Source: Pedobacter metabolipauper
GTDB lineage: Bacteria; Bacteroidota; Bacteroidia; Sphingobacteriales; Sphingobacteriaceae
Length of the DNA stretch: 64,000 nucleotides
Assembly: GCF_004362715.1 (NCBI RefSeq)
Contig: NZ_SNYC01000004.1
Coordinates: 806,001-870,000 of the forward strand
Reading direction: 5' to 3'
Part shown: in pieces, positions 28,194-38,059 of the stretch
Layout: every line of letters starts with the position of its first letter
Numbering within the stretch: position 1 is the stretch's first letter
Made by a program: the position numbers and the translations under genes
The notes under the pieces: model-generated
What the model saw: only the letters and a program-made list of their open reading frames with translations
Told to the model about the DNA's origin: nothing
Databases searched by the model: none

Positions 28194-29467
28194 TACAGAT
28201 CAACAATAAAGAATTATCATTAAAAACATTTAAGAAGTCGGTTCCCGGAGTGGATTATATACCGGTTACAGGCAAAGTGATCGAAGAAGACGACTTGCTT
28301 TTATGTATGGAATCTGTTGCTGATGGATGGTTAACCGCAGGTAGGTTTGCAAATGAATTTGAATCAGAATTTGCAAAATATTTTGGAGCCGCTAAAGCAC
28401 TATTGGTAAATTCAGGTTCATCAGCTAATTTGGTAGCCTTTTATGCCCTGACCTCTCCTAAACTCGGGGACAGAGCAATAAAACCAGGCGATGAAGTAAT
28501 CACGGTAGCGGCAGGTTTCCCAACTACAGTTAATCCAATTGTACAATTCGGTGCAATACCAGTATTTATAGATGTAGACATTGCCACCCATAACGTTAAA
28601 GCCGATCAGGTAGAAGCCGCAGTTTCCCCTAAAACCAAAGCGATCATGATTGCACACTCATTGGGTAACCCATTCGATCTGGATGAAGTGATGCGGGTAG
28701 CAAAAAAATACAATTTATGGGTTATTGAAGACGATTGTGATTCTTTGGGAGCTACCTATAAAGGAAAAAAGACAGGTACATTCGGCGATATATCAACATT
28801 CTCATTTTATCCTGCACATCACATTACAATGGGAGAAGGCGGAGCAGTAGTCATTAACAATCCGGAACTATCTAAACTTGCAGAAAGTTTCAGGGACTGG
28901 GGAAGGGATTGCTATTGTGAGCCTGGAAAAGACAATACCTGCGGATGTCGTTTTGGCCAGCAGCTAGGTACACTTCCTTACGGATATGATCATAAATATA
29001 CTTATTCTCATATCGGCTTTAATTTAAAGGTTACCGATATGCAAGCCGCTTTAGGAGTATCCCAAATGCGTAAAATCGATCGTTTTGTCCAAAAAAGACG
29101 TGAAAATTATGCCGCATTATATGAAAGGATGAAAGAATTTGAAGAAGTATTCATTCTGCCGGAACCAACACCTGATTCTGACCCTTCCTGGTTTGGTTTT
29201 CTGATGACGCTGAGAGAAGGCGACTCCAATGACAGACACATGCTGGTACAGCATCTCGAAGAAAAGAAAATAGGAACAAGATTATTATTTGCAGGAAATT
29301 TACTAAGACAACCGGCCTATGCAAATGTAGAACATCGTGTAGTTGGTGATTTAACCAACACCGATATCATTATGAACCAGTCTTTCTGGTTGGGCGTATG
29401 GCCCGGCCTTGATGAAACTCATTATGATTATATTGCAGGTGTAATAAGAGACTATTTAAACAATTAG
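28190..29467 (+). CDS. rfbH: CDP-4-dehydro-6-deoxyglucose 3-dehydratase (E1)
   Basis: This 425-residue protein is of the aminotransferase fold, with the two hallmarks of E1. The Schiff-base lysine is replaced by histidine (His210 in [13 protein letters not shown]), so PMP is used without being locked as an imine. The iron-sulfur cysteines are Cys183, Cys241, Cys243 and Cys251, which is exactly C-x57-C-x-C-x7-C. It removes the 3-hydroxyl with electrons from an E3-type reductase, here probably the gene at 24412. It overlaps the upstream SDR gene by 4 nt and precedes rfbE by 5 nt. Confidence 0.96.
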   Translation: MIQINNKELSLKTFKKSVPGVDYIPVTGKVIEEDDLLLCMESVADGWLTAGRFANEFESEFAKYFGAAKALLVNSGSSANLVAFYALTSPKLGDRAIKPGDEVITVAAGFPTTVNPIVQFGAIPVFIDVDIATHNVKADQVEAAVSPKTKAIMIAHSLGNPFDLDEVMRVAKKYNLWVIEDDCDSLGATYKGKKTGTFGDISTFSFYPAHHITMGEGGAVVINNPELSKLAESFRDWGRDCYCEPGKDNTCGCRFGQQLGTLPYGYDHKYTYSHIGFNLKVTDMQAALGVSQMRKIDRFVQKRRENYAALYERMKEFEEVFILPEPTPDSDPSWFGFLMTLREGDSNDRHMLVQHLEEKKIGTRLLFAGNLLRQPAYANVEHRVVGDLTNTDIIMNQSFWLGVWPGLDETHYDYIAGVIRDYLNN

Positions 29468-29472
29468 ATCAA

Positions 29473-30492
29473 ATGAGGTATTTAATAACAGGGGGATGTG
29501 GTTTCTTAGGATCCAACTTAGGTGCAAAGATCTTAAAAGATGGGGATGAACTTTTTGTATTTGATAATCTCTACAGAACTGGAACTGAGCAAAACCTTGA
29601 GTGGCTTAAGAGTTTGGGGAAATTTAAATTTTACCATTCCGATATACGTGCATACAATGATGTAGAATATGCGGTAAAAGATGCAAGGCCGGATGTCGTA
29701 TTTCATCTGGCGGGCCAGGTAGCCATGACAACTTCTGTTGATAATCCAAGGTTTGACTTCGAAGTGAATGTCATGGGCGGCAATAACGTGCTGGAAGCGG
29801 TTCGAAAATATGCACCCGCAGCAATAGTTACCTATAGCTCCACAAATAAAGTATATGGCGATCTCGAATGGATTGACTACCTGGAAACAGATACCAGATT
29901 TATAGCAAAAGGCTATGAAAACGGCTTTGATGAAAAGGTACCTTTAAATTTTCAATCACCTTACGGATGCTCTAAAGGAGCAACTGACCAGTACATGCTG
30001 GATTATGCAAAGATGTTTGACCTGAATACAATCGTGTTTCGCCATTCATCCATATTCGGTGGCAGACAATATGCAACGTCAGATCAGGGCTGGATCGGTT
30101 GGTTCGTTAAACAAGCACTGGATACTAAAAGCGGAGTGCTGAAAGAACCTTTTACAATTTCAGGGACAGGTAAACAAGTTAGGGATGTATTATTTGCAGA
30201 TGATTTGATCAGCTGTTATTTCTCTGCAGTTAAGAGTATTGAAAAAACAAAAGGTAAAGCTTTTAACATAGGTGGGGGAGTAAGCAATAGCTTGTCACTA
30301 ATTGAGTTGTTCAGATCTCTTGAAAACACCCTTGGTGTTGAAATGAATTATAACAGACTACCGGTACGACAAAGTGATCAGCGGGTTTTTATTGCAGATA
30401 TTAATAAAGCAAAAGAAGTTTTTAATTGGTCGCCATTAATTACATCAGACGCCGGCCTGAAGAAAATGATAGAATGGGTCTCGGAAAGTTAA
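29473..30492 (+). CDS. rfbE: CDP-paratose 2-epimerase (CDP-tyvelose synthesis)
   Basis: This 339-residue SDR matches tyvelose epimerase in length and motifs. These are TGGCGFLGSNLG at the NAD site, FHLAGQVAMTTSVDNP, YSSTNKVYGDLEW with Thr124, and FQSPYGCSKGATDQY with Tyr164 and Lys168. It inverts C2 of CDP-paratose to give CDP-tyvelose, so the pathway end product is predicted to be tyvelose. UDP-glucose 4-epimerases share the fold but lack the STNKVYGDLEW block. The last 19 nt overlap the flippase gene. Confidence 0.93.
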   Translation: MRYLITGGCGFLGSNLGAKILKDGDELFVFDNLYRTGTEQNLEWLKSLGKFKFYHSDIRAYNDVEYAVKDARPDVVFHLAGQVAMTTSVDNPRFDFEVNVMGGNNVLEAVRKYAPAAIVTYSSTNKVYGDLEWIDYLETDTRFIAKGYENGFDEKVPLNFQSPYGCSKGATDQYMLDYAKMFDLNTIVFRHSSIFGGRQYATSDQGWIGWFVKQALDTKSGVLKEPFTISGTGKQVRDVLFADDLISCYFSAVKSIEKTKGKAFNIGGGVSNSLSLIELFRSLENTLGVEMNYNRLPVRQSDQRVFIADINKAKEVFNWSPLITSDAGLKKMIEWVSES

Positions 30493-31865
30493 ATATATTC
30501 AGTTATAATAAATTACAAATCCATAATTCTGATGCAAAGTCCAGGAATAAAAATATATACAGGCAATTTACGGTAGCTACATTTTTGAAATTCCTATCCA
30601 TAGGACTTAATTTCTTGTTGCTGCCATTGATGCTGAAGGCGTTGGGCGAAGAAAGATTTGGCGTATGGGTAACCTTGCTATCCATAACATCATGGATCGC
30701 CATGATGGATATTGGGATCGGGAATGGATTAAGGAATAAACTCTCCGAATCTTTTGCCGTAAATAATAAGGAAAATTCAAAAAGACTTGTTTCAACAGCA
30801 TATATTATTTTATCTGGGATTATTGCAGTATTGATCCTCCTGGCTATAGTTTTAATATACCTGCTGGACTGGCAAAAAATATTTAACTCGACTGCAATTG
30901 CTGAAATCGATCTGAAATACACAGTAATGATTGTCTTTATTGCGATTGCATTAAATTTTGTGCTCTCTCTGGCCAATCAGATTATCAATGCACTGCAGCG
31001 AAATTCCTTAACCACATTGTCAACCATAATTGCAAACCTGCTCATGCTCGCTGCGCTGTTTATCTTTAGCCATCAGCTAAAGAATAATATCGAACTGATG
31101 GCTATAATATACAGCGTAACCTTATTGTTTTCAATTGGATTTATCTCCGTATTCTTATTTAAAGAATATGCAGAACTAATACCCAGGTTTAAATATTACG
31201 ACAAGTCGGTAGTTAAAGATATTCTAAATGTAGGAGTCAAATTCTTTATCATCCAAATTGCCGGAGTGATAATTTTTACTACAGATAATTTCATAATTGC
31301 CCAGACGCTCGGACCTGCTGAAGTTTCAGGTTATAATGTTACGCTTAAAGTATATAATGCATTTGTGATGTTCTTTGGACTCATTATGGCTCCGTTTTGG
31401 TCTGCTTATACAGAAGCCTATGTCAAAAAAGAATTCAGCTGGATAAAGTCGAGAATTAAATTACAAAATAAATTGATGATAGTCCTGGTGGCCATAATAG
31501 CCCTGCTTACTTTTCTTTTTCAGCCAATCTTAAACTTGTGGATAGATACGCCCGTAAATATTCCAGCTTATTTGCCAGCATTAGGCGGTATATTTGCAAT
31601 ACTTTCCATTTGGAATAATATCTACGGATTTGTTTTAGGAGGAATAAATAAAATTAGGTTAGGAGCGATAGTTACCGTATTTACAGCATCAATTAATATT
31701 CCTTTAGCCATATACTTTGCAAAGCATACTGATCTGGGAAGCGGCGGTGTATTAATCAGCACCATTATTTGTCTTTCTGTTACCGCCCTGATTAGCCCAT
31801 TGCAGGTCTATTATTTCATATATATGGAAAGGAAGTCCAAGTTTTTAGATAAATTACTAAGTTGA
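30474..31865 (+). CDS. Wzx-like flippase (MOP superfamily)
   Basis: Read from the ATG at 30474, this is 463 residues with about twelve to fourteen membrane helices. FLKFLSIGLNFLLLPLMLKAL and GVWVTLLSITSWIAMMDIGI are the first two helices, separated by the usual short EERFG loop. It overlaps the end of rfbE, so translation is probably coupled to tyvelose synthesis. It would flip the lipid-linked unit assembled by the following GTs. Its sequence is clearly different from the flippase-like proteins at 13886 and 55047. Confidence 0.85.
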   Translation: MGLGKLNIFSYNKLQIHNSDAKSRNKNIYRQFTVATFLKFLSIGLNFLLLPLMLKALGEERFGVWVTLLSITSWIAMMDIGIGNGLRNKLSESFAVNNKENSKRLVSTAYIILSGIIAVLILLAIVLIYLLDWQKIFNSTAIAEIDLKYTVMIVFIAIALNFVLSLANQIINALQRNSLTTLSTIIANLLMLAALFIFSHQLKNNIELMAIIYSVTLLFSIGFISVFLFKEYAELIPRFKYYDKSVVKDILNVGVKFFIIQIAGVIIFTTDNFIIAQTLGPAEVSGYNVTLKVYNAFVMFFGLIMAPFWSAYTEAYVKKEFSWIKSRIKLQNKLMIVLVAIIALLTFLFQPILNLWIDTPVNIPAYLPALGGIFAILSIWNNIYGFVLGGINKIRLGAIVTVFTASINIPLAIYFAKHTDLGSGGVLISTIICLSVTALISPLQVYYFIYMERKSKFLDKLLS

Positions 31866-32737
31866 TGAAAAGTGATCTTTCGATTTTTATTCCTACCTAC
31901 AAAAGGAACGAGGCCTTATTTGAAACGATCAGATCGACCAGGGGCATTCAGGATATCCAGGTTATTATCTCAGATAATAATGAAGATATTAACCTTTCCA
32001 ATGAAATACAGGACTTCATAAGTCAGTACGCCAATATAAAATATCATAGAAATCAGGTAAATATTGGCCTGGATAGAAATATGCTAAATTTTATTCCCTT
32101 ATGTGAAACAAAGTATTGCTTGCTGCTGGGAGACGATGATGTACTAACAGAGAAATTTGCCCTCATCTTTGAACATATCGAAAACGATGCCGACTTCCTT
32201 CTGCTCAATAATACATCCCTGTCAACAGGTGTAATCCCAATAGACACCAATCGGGAAAAAGCATCGCTCTTTGAGAAAATCTGGAATAAAATGCCATTTG
32301 GAACCTTGATCATTAACGTCCAAAAGGCGCGTTTGATCAAGCAGGAACTCGAAAAATACATCGGTACTTATCATGCCTATTCAGCAGTCGTTTGGGAGAT
32401 TTTATGCAGTGATCACAGCAGCAATAAAATGATCAATATACAGGAGAAGGTTATCCAATTGGGAGTCATTGATAAAAGTTGGAAACAGAGTACAGTAGAA
32501 ATACATTTTGTGTCTATACCGTTGTGGTTTGGCCTGCTGCCGGAGCAATTAAACAAAACAGGGCAGCAGGTTCTGAAGTTTTTTGTAAAAAGTACCTTTA
32601 ACTGGAGATTCTTCAGGCAGTTATTGAAAAATGGTCTTCTGAACAATACAAACTACAGCCGTACAGTTGGTCAGCTGCCCTTAAAATATAGATTGGTTTA
32701 CCATCTCTCAAAAATCTCATTAACAGTAAAAAAATGA
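31865..32737 (+). CDS. GT2-like glycosyltransferase
   Basis: This 290-residue protein begins with LSIFIPTYKRNEALFETI and continues with VIISDNNEDINLS. LLLGDDDVL replaces the classical DxD with a run of aspartates, common in Abe/Tyv-type dideoxysugar transferases and other GT2 enzymes. The C-terminal half has few recognisable motifs. Because it directly follows the tyvelose genes and flippase, it is a candidate for the dideoxyhexosyl transfer. That is inference from position. The start overlaps the flippase stop (TGATG), and the end overlaps the next GT2 by 4 nt. Confidence 0.75.
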   Translation: MKSDLSIFIPTYKRNEALFETIRSTRGIQDIQVIISDNNEDINLSNEIQDFISQYANIKYHRNQVNIGLDRNMLNFIPLCETKYCLLLGDDDVLTEKFALIFEHIENDADFLLLNNTSLSTGVIPIDTNREKASLFEKIWNKMPFGTLIINVQKARLIKQELEKYIGTYHAYSAVVWEILCSDHSSNKMINIQEKVIQLGVIDKSWKQSTVEIHFVSIPLWFGLLPEQLNKTGQQVLKFFVKSTFNWRFFRQLLKNGLLNNTNYSRTVGQLPLKYRLVYHLSKISLTVKK

Positions 32738-33714
32738 AGAATGAACCCCTGGTCAGTATTGTAATTCCAGCATACAACAGAGAAAAGTATATTCAGGACT
32801 GTGTCGGATCTGCATTAAATCAGACTTATCAAAATATTGAGGTGATTGTAACAGATAACTGCAGTACAGACAACACCTGGAATATACTGATCGAAATGGC
32901 ATCAAAAGATGACCGCTTAAAGATCTATAGGAATGAAACCAATATCGGGCCTGTTAGAAATTGGGAAACAGCAATAAGCCGTGCAGAAGGCAAATACTCA
33001 AAGATCCTTTGGTCTGATGATTTGATGCATGTTAAATTTTTAGAACATACAGTACCTTATTTAGAAGCACATACAGATGCAGGGTTTGCTTACGGAAAAG
33101 CAAAGGTATTTACAAGTTCAGATCAGATTGAGGACGGATCAGCATCCGGTGTATTATTTAACCTTCATAAGGAAAGCGGTGTTTATTCCTCATTGGATTT
33201 TATAAAAGGAATTTTTAAGGTCGGAACTTTTGAAACAAGTTATCCATATTCACCGGCATGTGCGCTATTTAAAACGGAGCTGTTGAAGAAAAATACCGTT
33301 ATTGATATAGAGAATGATTTTAATATTAATTTTTCCAAAGAAGCGATCGGAAATGACCTTTTGATGTTTCTGCTTACCGCCATTGATCTTCCCAGGTTCG
33401 CCTATGTGGATGAGGTATTGGTTTATTTCAGAAGCCACACGGAATCCATCTCCACATTGTCTTCAAATAAACTGGATCTGATTTATCACATTGTGAAATC
33501 AAAATTTCTGAATGAAAATTCTGAACTTTTTTCAAAACATGAAAGGAAGATATACAATACAATTCTGAAAAGGATGTTGCTTGCCAACCGAAACAATGGA
33601 TATGGTATCTGTGATATATCGCAATTGCATAACTTTAAAGATAGTGGGTATGACAGATTTACAGTGGGCAAAGAGAACATAAAAGGCATCTTAAAAAAGA
33701 TACTTGGAAGATAA
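32734..33714 (+). CDS. GT2-family glycosyltransferase
   Basis: This 326-residue GT-A protein shows VSIVIPAYNREKYIQDCVGS, VIVTDNCSTDNTW and the metal-site segment KILWSDDLMH, where SDD stands for the DxD. A second conserved stretch, AIGNDLLMFLLTA, sits in the acceptor domain. It is probably a cytoplasmic transferase building the same unit as its coupled upstream neighbour. A 45-nt gap to the next gene is the largest in this part of the operon, but no terminator is visible there. Confidence 0.82.
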   Translation: MKNEPLVSIVIPAYNREKYIQDCVGSALNQTYQNIEVIVTDNCSTDNTWNILIEMASKDDRLKIYRNETNIGPVRNWETAISRAEGKYSKILWSDDLMHVKFLEHTVPYLEAHTDAGFAYGKAKVFTSSDQIEDGSASGVLFNLHKESGVYSSLDFIKGIFKVGTFETSYPYSPACALFKTELLKKNTVIDIENDFNINFSKEAIGNDLLMFLLTAIDLPRFAYVDEVLVYFRSHTESISTLSSNKLDLIYHIVKSKFLNENSELFSKHERKIYNTILKRMLLANRNNGYGICDISQLHNFKDSGYDRFTVGKENIKGILKKILGR

Positions 33715-33759
33715 TAGCGAAGAACTGAATCTAATATTTAACAATATAGAACAGCAGAT

Positions 33760-34326
33760 ATGATTGAATTTTTGAGACATTTAAAGGTATATCTTGTTCA
33801 GAACTGTATTGCCCTACTGGATATATTTACTTTTCCCGGCAGCTATAAAATTGGCGGCTTTAAAATTATAGCATTAAGGTTTCTTGGAATAAAGATCGGT
33901 TCACCATCATTTATAGATTCCGGATTTAGGGCCTATAATCCTAAAAATATCAGTATAGGAAAGTCTTGCTCCTTTGGCCATTACAATAGACTATGGGCCT
34001 TTAGCCCAATTGTTATCGGCGACTATGTTCAAACGGCAATAGGCCTAACCATTGTATCGGGATCTCATCAGACAGATTCCTATGAACCATTACATGAAGG
34101 ACAGCAGGTTATACTTGAAGGTGAAAACTGGATTGGGGCTAATGTAACTATAATTAGTGGGGTAACTATTGGCAGGGGAGCAATAATCGCTGCGGGTGCT
34201 GTAGTAACACGGGATATTCCTGCATATACCATTGCGGCAGGTGTACCTGCAAAAGTCATTAAAGAAAGGGTACCTTCTTCAAAGGTGCTCAGTCCATTTG
34301 GTTATTACACTCCTGAATATGAGTAG
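33760..34326 (+). CDS. WcaF-like LbH acyltransferase
   Basis: This 188-residue protein has a hydrophobic N-terminal segment, then hexapeptide repeats. [11 protein letters not shown] carries the likely catalytic histidine. The terminal block [19 protein letters not shown] followed by [21 protein letters not shown] is the CoA-binding coil of putative colanic-acid-type acetyltransferases. It probably O-acetylates a sugar of the unit. It overlaps the following GT gene by 8 nt. Confidence 0.83.
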   Translation: MIEFLRHLKVYLVQNCIALLDIFTFPGSYKIGGFKIIALRFLGIKIGSPSFIDSGFRAYNPKNISIGKSCSFGHYNRLWAFSPIVIGDYVQTAIGLTIVSGSHQTDSYEPLHEGQQVILEGENWIGANVTIISGVTIGRGAIIAAGAVVTRDIPAYTIAAGVPAKVIKERVPSSKVLSPFGYYTPEYE

Positions 34327-35521
34327 ATCAATTACTTTTCTAAGCGATAATCCTCCCTTAAAACATAAAGGGTCAGGGATATCTGTTCTTCTTTATAATA
34401 TATTGTGTGCTTTAGATCAAAGTTATAAATTAAATTTAATTACCTTTTGCCAGGCTGCGGGAGCAAGTGCGGCTGAGATTGTCAATGAAAATGACAAGGT
34501 TGATATTCTTGTTGCAGATCGCAGCTTAGAGAAATTCTATCCCATGCTGAGATTTGGGATACTTCAACGAACTGCTAAATGGGTGTCGTTTATCCTTTCA
34601 ATACCTAAAATTTTAAGAAGATACAACCGGTCGGATAATGTATTCATCACAGTTGTTGGAGCGAGTATCATGCCGGTTTGCAAGGCTATGATCCTGATGA
34701 AATTGGCTGGAAGAGCCAAACATGGTCTGTATATCGTTGATGATCTGGAATTACTGAACCAAAAGCAAGGTAATAGGTTTGAGCTTTTTTTAATTGGGAT
34801 ATTCCTGAAGCGGACCATACAAAAATCTGACTTGCTGATAAACATTAGCCAGGGACTAAAGGAATTATACCTTGATAAATACAATAAGGATAGTATCGTG
34901 CTGCCTCCGCACTTTGCCAAAAGAGCACAGCTGGATCCTAAAGAATCTAAAAAAGAATTTAAATTTTTGTATACCGGGGGCTTAAACCTGCTTTACAATG
35001 ATTCATTACGTTTCTTTGCATCCGTTATTGATCGAATGAACGATTCCGGTGGATATCAGTTCACTTACAAACTCGTGATACAAACATATTCAGATAAGGC
35101 GGTATTTAATGAACTTAATTTCCCATTGGCTCATGTAGTATATTCAACAAATGAAAATAGGTCGGAATTGATTAAAGTATATGAGCAATGTGAATGCTTC
35201 CTGGTTCCCTATTCCTTTGCAGAAGAGGATTTAGGAATTGTAGTCACTTCCTTTCCTCAAAAAATTGCTGAAATTATTCAGTACGGCAGAAAGATCCTGG
35301 TTTTTGGACCAGATTATAGTTCTGTTAACGGATTCTTTAAGCTGAACGGACTGAGTTATATTTGTAATGAGAAATCTGTTGAAGCATTAAGTATAGCCAT
35401 AAAAAACATATCAGAAGGATATTTTGATGTTAGAACGTATTTGGAGGCATATGAGAATAATCTTTCAGCAGCAGCTATCGTTAAAGTATTTCAACGGCTA
35501 AACGAACAATTAGACAAATGA
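34319..35521 (+). CDS. GT4-like glycosyltransferase (GT-B fold)
   Basis: Starting at the ATG at 34319, this is 400 residues. An upstream in-frame start at 34232 would lie inside the acyltransferase gene. The N-terminus, [23 protein letters not shown] in outline, fits a GT-B acceptor domain with the S-G-x-x-V contact. The donor domain is divergent, with [19 protein letters not shown] near residue 218 and [31 protein letters not shown] as a degenerate donor-binding region (SFPQK...EYxxYG). The donor sugar is unknown. It overlaps the next GT gene by 4 nt. Confidence 0.65.
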   Translation: MSRSITFLSDNPPLKHKGSGISVLLYNILCALDQSYKLNLITFCQAAGASAAEIVNENDKVDILVADRSLEKFYPMLRFGILQRTAKWVSFILSIPKILRRYNRSDNVFITVVGASIMPVCKAMILMKLAGRAKHGLYIVDDLELLNQKQGNRFELFLIGIFLKRTIQKSDLLINISQGLKELYLDKYNKDSIVLPPHFAKRAQLDPKESKKEFKFLYTGGLNLLYNDSLRFFASVIDRMNDSGGYQFTYKLVIQTYSDKAVFNELNFPLAHVVYSTNENRSELIKVYEQCECFLVPYSFAEEDLGIVVTSFPQKIAEIIQYGRKILVFGPDYSSVNGFFKLNGLSYICNEKSVEALSIAIKNISEGYFDVRTYLEAYENNLSAAAIVKVFQRLNEQLDK

Positions 35522-36513
35522 AAATAAAATTTTTGCCTCTTCAACCGAATTGCTTCGCTTTTGGCGGGTTTGAGATCCAAATCCAGAATAATTTGAAAGC
35601 CAATGAAAAAATTGGACTGGACGTATCTAAATTGGACATTTGGGACCGATCCCGGGATTTTGAAGTATTGCATTGCTGGGGGTTGGGATTGCCAAATTAT
35701 GACAGCATCATGTGGGGAAAAAAAGCAAATAAAAAAGTAGTATTGTCACTGCTTCTTTATGACTACGACACCCTGCTTTCTAAAATTAAATTTAAGCTCT
35801 CCAGTTATATCGGGATCCAAAGGTATCTTTTGCAAATGCTTGCTAAAGTCGACGCCGTTTCTGTAGTCAATGAAATCCAGGCAGAAACGTGTAATTCCCT
35901 GTACAGGGTTCCTGAACATAAAATTCATATCATTCCCAACGTAGTTGATTCCGGGTACTTCAATGCCCGAATGGAATCCATCCCGGCGAATTCAGAATTT
36001 ATGGACTATCTGATTGTAGTAGGTAATGTCTGTTCGCGTAAAAATCAGCTGATGCTGGCAGAAGCTTGTATAAAAAATGCGGTTAACCTGTTGATTGTTG
36101 GCAAAATAATGGATGGTGAAGAAGTTTACGGGCAAAGACTTAAAAAGCTGGTAGACCATCATGCAAATTTAAGATGGATATATGGCTTAACGGAGAACTC
36201 CAATGAATTAATCAATTATTATAAGAATGCTATAGGTTTGGTTTTGCCCAGTTCAGTTGAACAACAACCCTTATCAGCATTAGAGGCCGGGATATTGGGG
36301 AAACCTGTTTTACTTGGCAATTGTACTTACGCTAAACAGGAGATTTTCAGGAATGCCTGTTTAGTAAACCCGGCATCATTGGGCTCAGTCTCTGATGGCA
36401 TAAAGCAATTGGTCCGTGATCCGGGCAATTATCTTCTGGACGAAACAAAACTAATGGACTGCCATGAAACGAATACTGCCGCCGCATATAAAAAATTATA
36501 CGAAGGTTTATAA
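35518..36513 (+). CDS. GT4-family glycosyltransferase
   Basis: This 331-residue GT-B enzyme is short because the N-terminal half is compact. It begins IKFLPLQPNCFAFGGFEIQ, with a GGFE in the position of the usual GGAE/GGxE. Donor-domain blocks are IIPNVVDSGYF, LIVVGNVCSRKNQLMLAEAC, and LVLPSSVEQQPLSALEAGILGKP, where SSVEQQPLSALEA is the E-x7-E region. It is coupled to the upstream gene through an ATGA overlap and separated from the next GT by 3 nt. Confidence 0.8.
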   Translation: MKIKFLPLQPNCFAFGGFEIQIQNNLKANEKIGLDVSKLDIWDRSRDFEVLHCWGLGLPNYDSIMWGKKANKKVVLSLLLYDYDTLLSKIKFKLSSYIGIQRYLLQMLAKVDAVSVVNEIQAETCNSLYRVPEHKIHIIPNVVDSGYFNARMESIPANSEFMDYLIVVGNVCSRKNQLMLAEACIKNAVNLLIVGKIMDGEEVYGQRLKKLVDHHANLRWIYGLTENSNELINYYKNAIGLVLPSSVEQQPLSALEAGILGKPVLLGNCTYAKQEIFRNACLVNPASLGSVSDGIKQLVRDPGNYLLDETKLMDCHETNTAAAYKKLYEGL

Positions 36514-36516
36514 CAA

Positions 36517-37212
36517 ATGATCATAGTGAAACCGAAACCCAATCCAAAAATCACGATCATTACCGTCTGTTATAATTCGGGATCAGATTTGGAAGATACG
36601 ATATTAAATGTATTGGAACTAACTGATCCTGAATTAGATTATATTATCATTGACGGTGGTTCTACGGATGGCAGCCTTAATCTGATTCATAAATATGCAT
36701 CAAGATTAAAAGCATACATCAGTGAACCGGATCAGGGTATCTATGATGCCATGAATAAAGGCTGGGGCCTGGCAGATCCCGAAAGCTTTATACTTTATTT
36801 AGGTGCTGGGGATAAGATTCTGAATATGCCGGATAAGGAAAATTTTTACAACGCTGATGTCATCTTTGGAGATGTTGAGATTGGGAATAAATACCTTTTT
36901 AAATCGAAATTTAATTTTATGCTCCGGCTGGGGAATACCATCCATCATCAGGCAGAGTTTGTAAGAAAGAAAATTCATACTGATCCCCCTTTTTCATTAA
37001 AATATAAGATCTACTCTGATTTTAATTTCAATCAAAAACTATTACTCAAAAAAGTAAGGTTCATAAAAGATAATTCGTTCAGATCTTATGCGCTGGAAGG
37101 TGGCATTAGTTATGAATTCAATAATAAAGAGCCTTTAGAGATTGTAAAGGCTAACTTTGGTACAGCCCATTATTTATTAGCCAAATTGTATTACATTTAC
37201 AAAAAACTGTAA
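36517..37212 (+). CDS. WcaA-like GT2 glycosyltransferase
   Basis: This 231-residue enzyme has ITIITVCYNSGSDLEDTI, YIIIDGGSTDGSL and YISEPDQGIYDAMNKG, the last being the strongly conserved E-x-D-x-G-x-YDAMNKG of this GT2 subgroup. FILYLGAGD is in the DxD position as a degenerate form, and HHQAEFVRK follows. Members of this subgroup add hexoses to lipid-linked exopolysaccharide units. It sits in a tight run of GT genes. Confidence 0.87.
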   Translation: MIIVKPKPNPKITIITVCYNSGSDLEDTILNVLELTDPELDYIIIDGGSTDGSLNLIHKYASRLKAYISEPDQGIYDAMNKGWGLADPESFILYLGAGDKILNMPDKENFYNADVIFGDVEIGNKYLFKSKFNFMLRLGNTIHHQAEFVRKKIHTDPPFSLKYKIYSDFNFNQKLLLKKVRFIKDNSFRSYALEGGISYEFNNKEPLEIVKANFGTAHYLLAKLYYIYKKL

Positions 37213-37218
37213 AAATTG

Positions 37219-38058
37219 ATGATGGATGATTTTATAGCTGTCATTGTTCTGTATAAAACCGCTTTAGATCGATGTACCACATTAAATTCTTTAAGGACTG
37301 CTTTAAAAAGTACGACAAGTAAATTAGATGTAGTTATATACGATAACAGTCCGAACTACCAGGAAGTTAAAGAAGATTTTTATCCGGGGCTTTCTATTAC
37401 TTATGTTTCAGATCTGCAGAATTCTGGTGTTAGTAAAGCCTATAATGTTGGTTATACTATAGCTGTAGAAAAGAAGAAAAAATGGATGATCCTATTGGAT
37501 CAGGATACCGATTTGCCTGTTGATGCATTTACGAAATATACTAAAGCGATAGCAGAAAACAGCAATCAGGTATTATTTGCCCCATTGATGCTTACACCTG
37601 ATCAAAAAATTATTTCACCTTGTGATTTTAAATTCATGAGAGGCAGCTATGCTAAAAACTATACATATGGTATCAATAGTTTAAAAGGCCGGTCTTTGAT
37701 CAATTCAGGCCTCTGTATTGCAACGCATGCATTCTCCAAAAATAACGGCTATAATGAACGGATTAAGTTAGATTATAGTGACCATGATTTTATAAGACGA
37801 TTCTCTGTTCATGTTACAGATTCCTTTGTCCTCGTTGAGTTAAAGGTTATGCACCAGCTTTCAACAGATACAAGTAACACCTTTGAAAGTGATAAGACAA
37901 GATTCGATTATTATCTCGAAGGTTCCAGATATTTCCAGTTTAACTTTTCCAGTTTCTTTTTTTTAAAAAGCAATAATCTTTTAAGAGCTGCAAAACTTAG
38001 TGTACTGCATAAAAGTACCTATTTTATAAAAAAATATTTTAAATATATAGTTTCCTGA
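37219..38058 (+). CDS. GT2 glycosyltransferase, rhamnosyltransferase-like
   Basis: This 279-residue protein starts FIAVIVLYKTALDRC, has VVIYDNSPNYQE and NSGVSKAYNVGYTIA, then WMILLDQDTDLP, where the LDQDT motif is that of bacterial rhamnosyltransferases such as the RfbF/RfbG-type GT2 group. KLDYSDHDFIRRF is the conserved acceptor-domain ED-like motif in altered form. The rfbC and rfbD genes downstream (44629, 45191) make dTDP-rhamnose plausible as donor. The start may be 37219 or the next ATG at 37222. A TTG at 37216 is also in frame. Confidence 0.75.
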   Translation: MMDDFIAVIVLYKTALDRCTTLNSLRTALKSTTSKLDVVIYDNSPNYQEVKEDFYPGLSITYVSDLQNSGVSKAYNVGYTIAVEKKKKWMILLDQDTDLPVDAFTKYTKAIAENSNQVLFAPLMLTPDQKIISPCDFKFMRGSYAKNYTYGINSLKGRSLINSGLCIATHAFSKNNGYNERIKLDYSDHDFIRRFSVHVTDSFVLVELKVMHQLSTDTSNTFESDKTRFDYYLEGSRYFQFNFSSFFFLKSNNLLRAAKLSVLHKSTYFIKKYFKYIVS

Positions 38059-38059
38059 T

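Noticed and set aside
30503..30976. 157-codon minus-strand frame opposite the flippase
   Set aside because: It is a mirror of a hydrophobic gene with no motif of its own.
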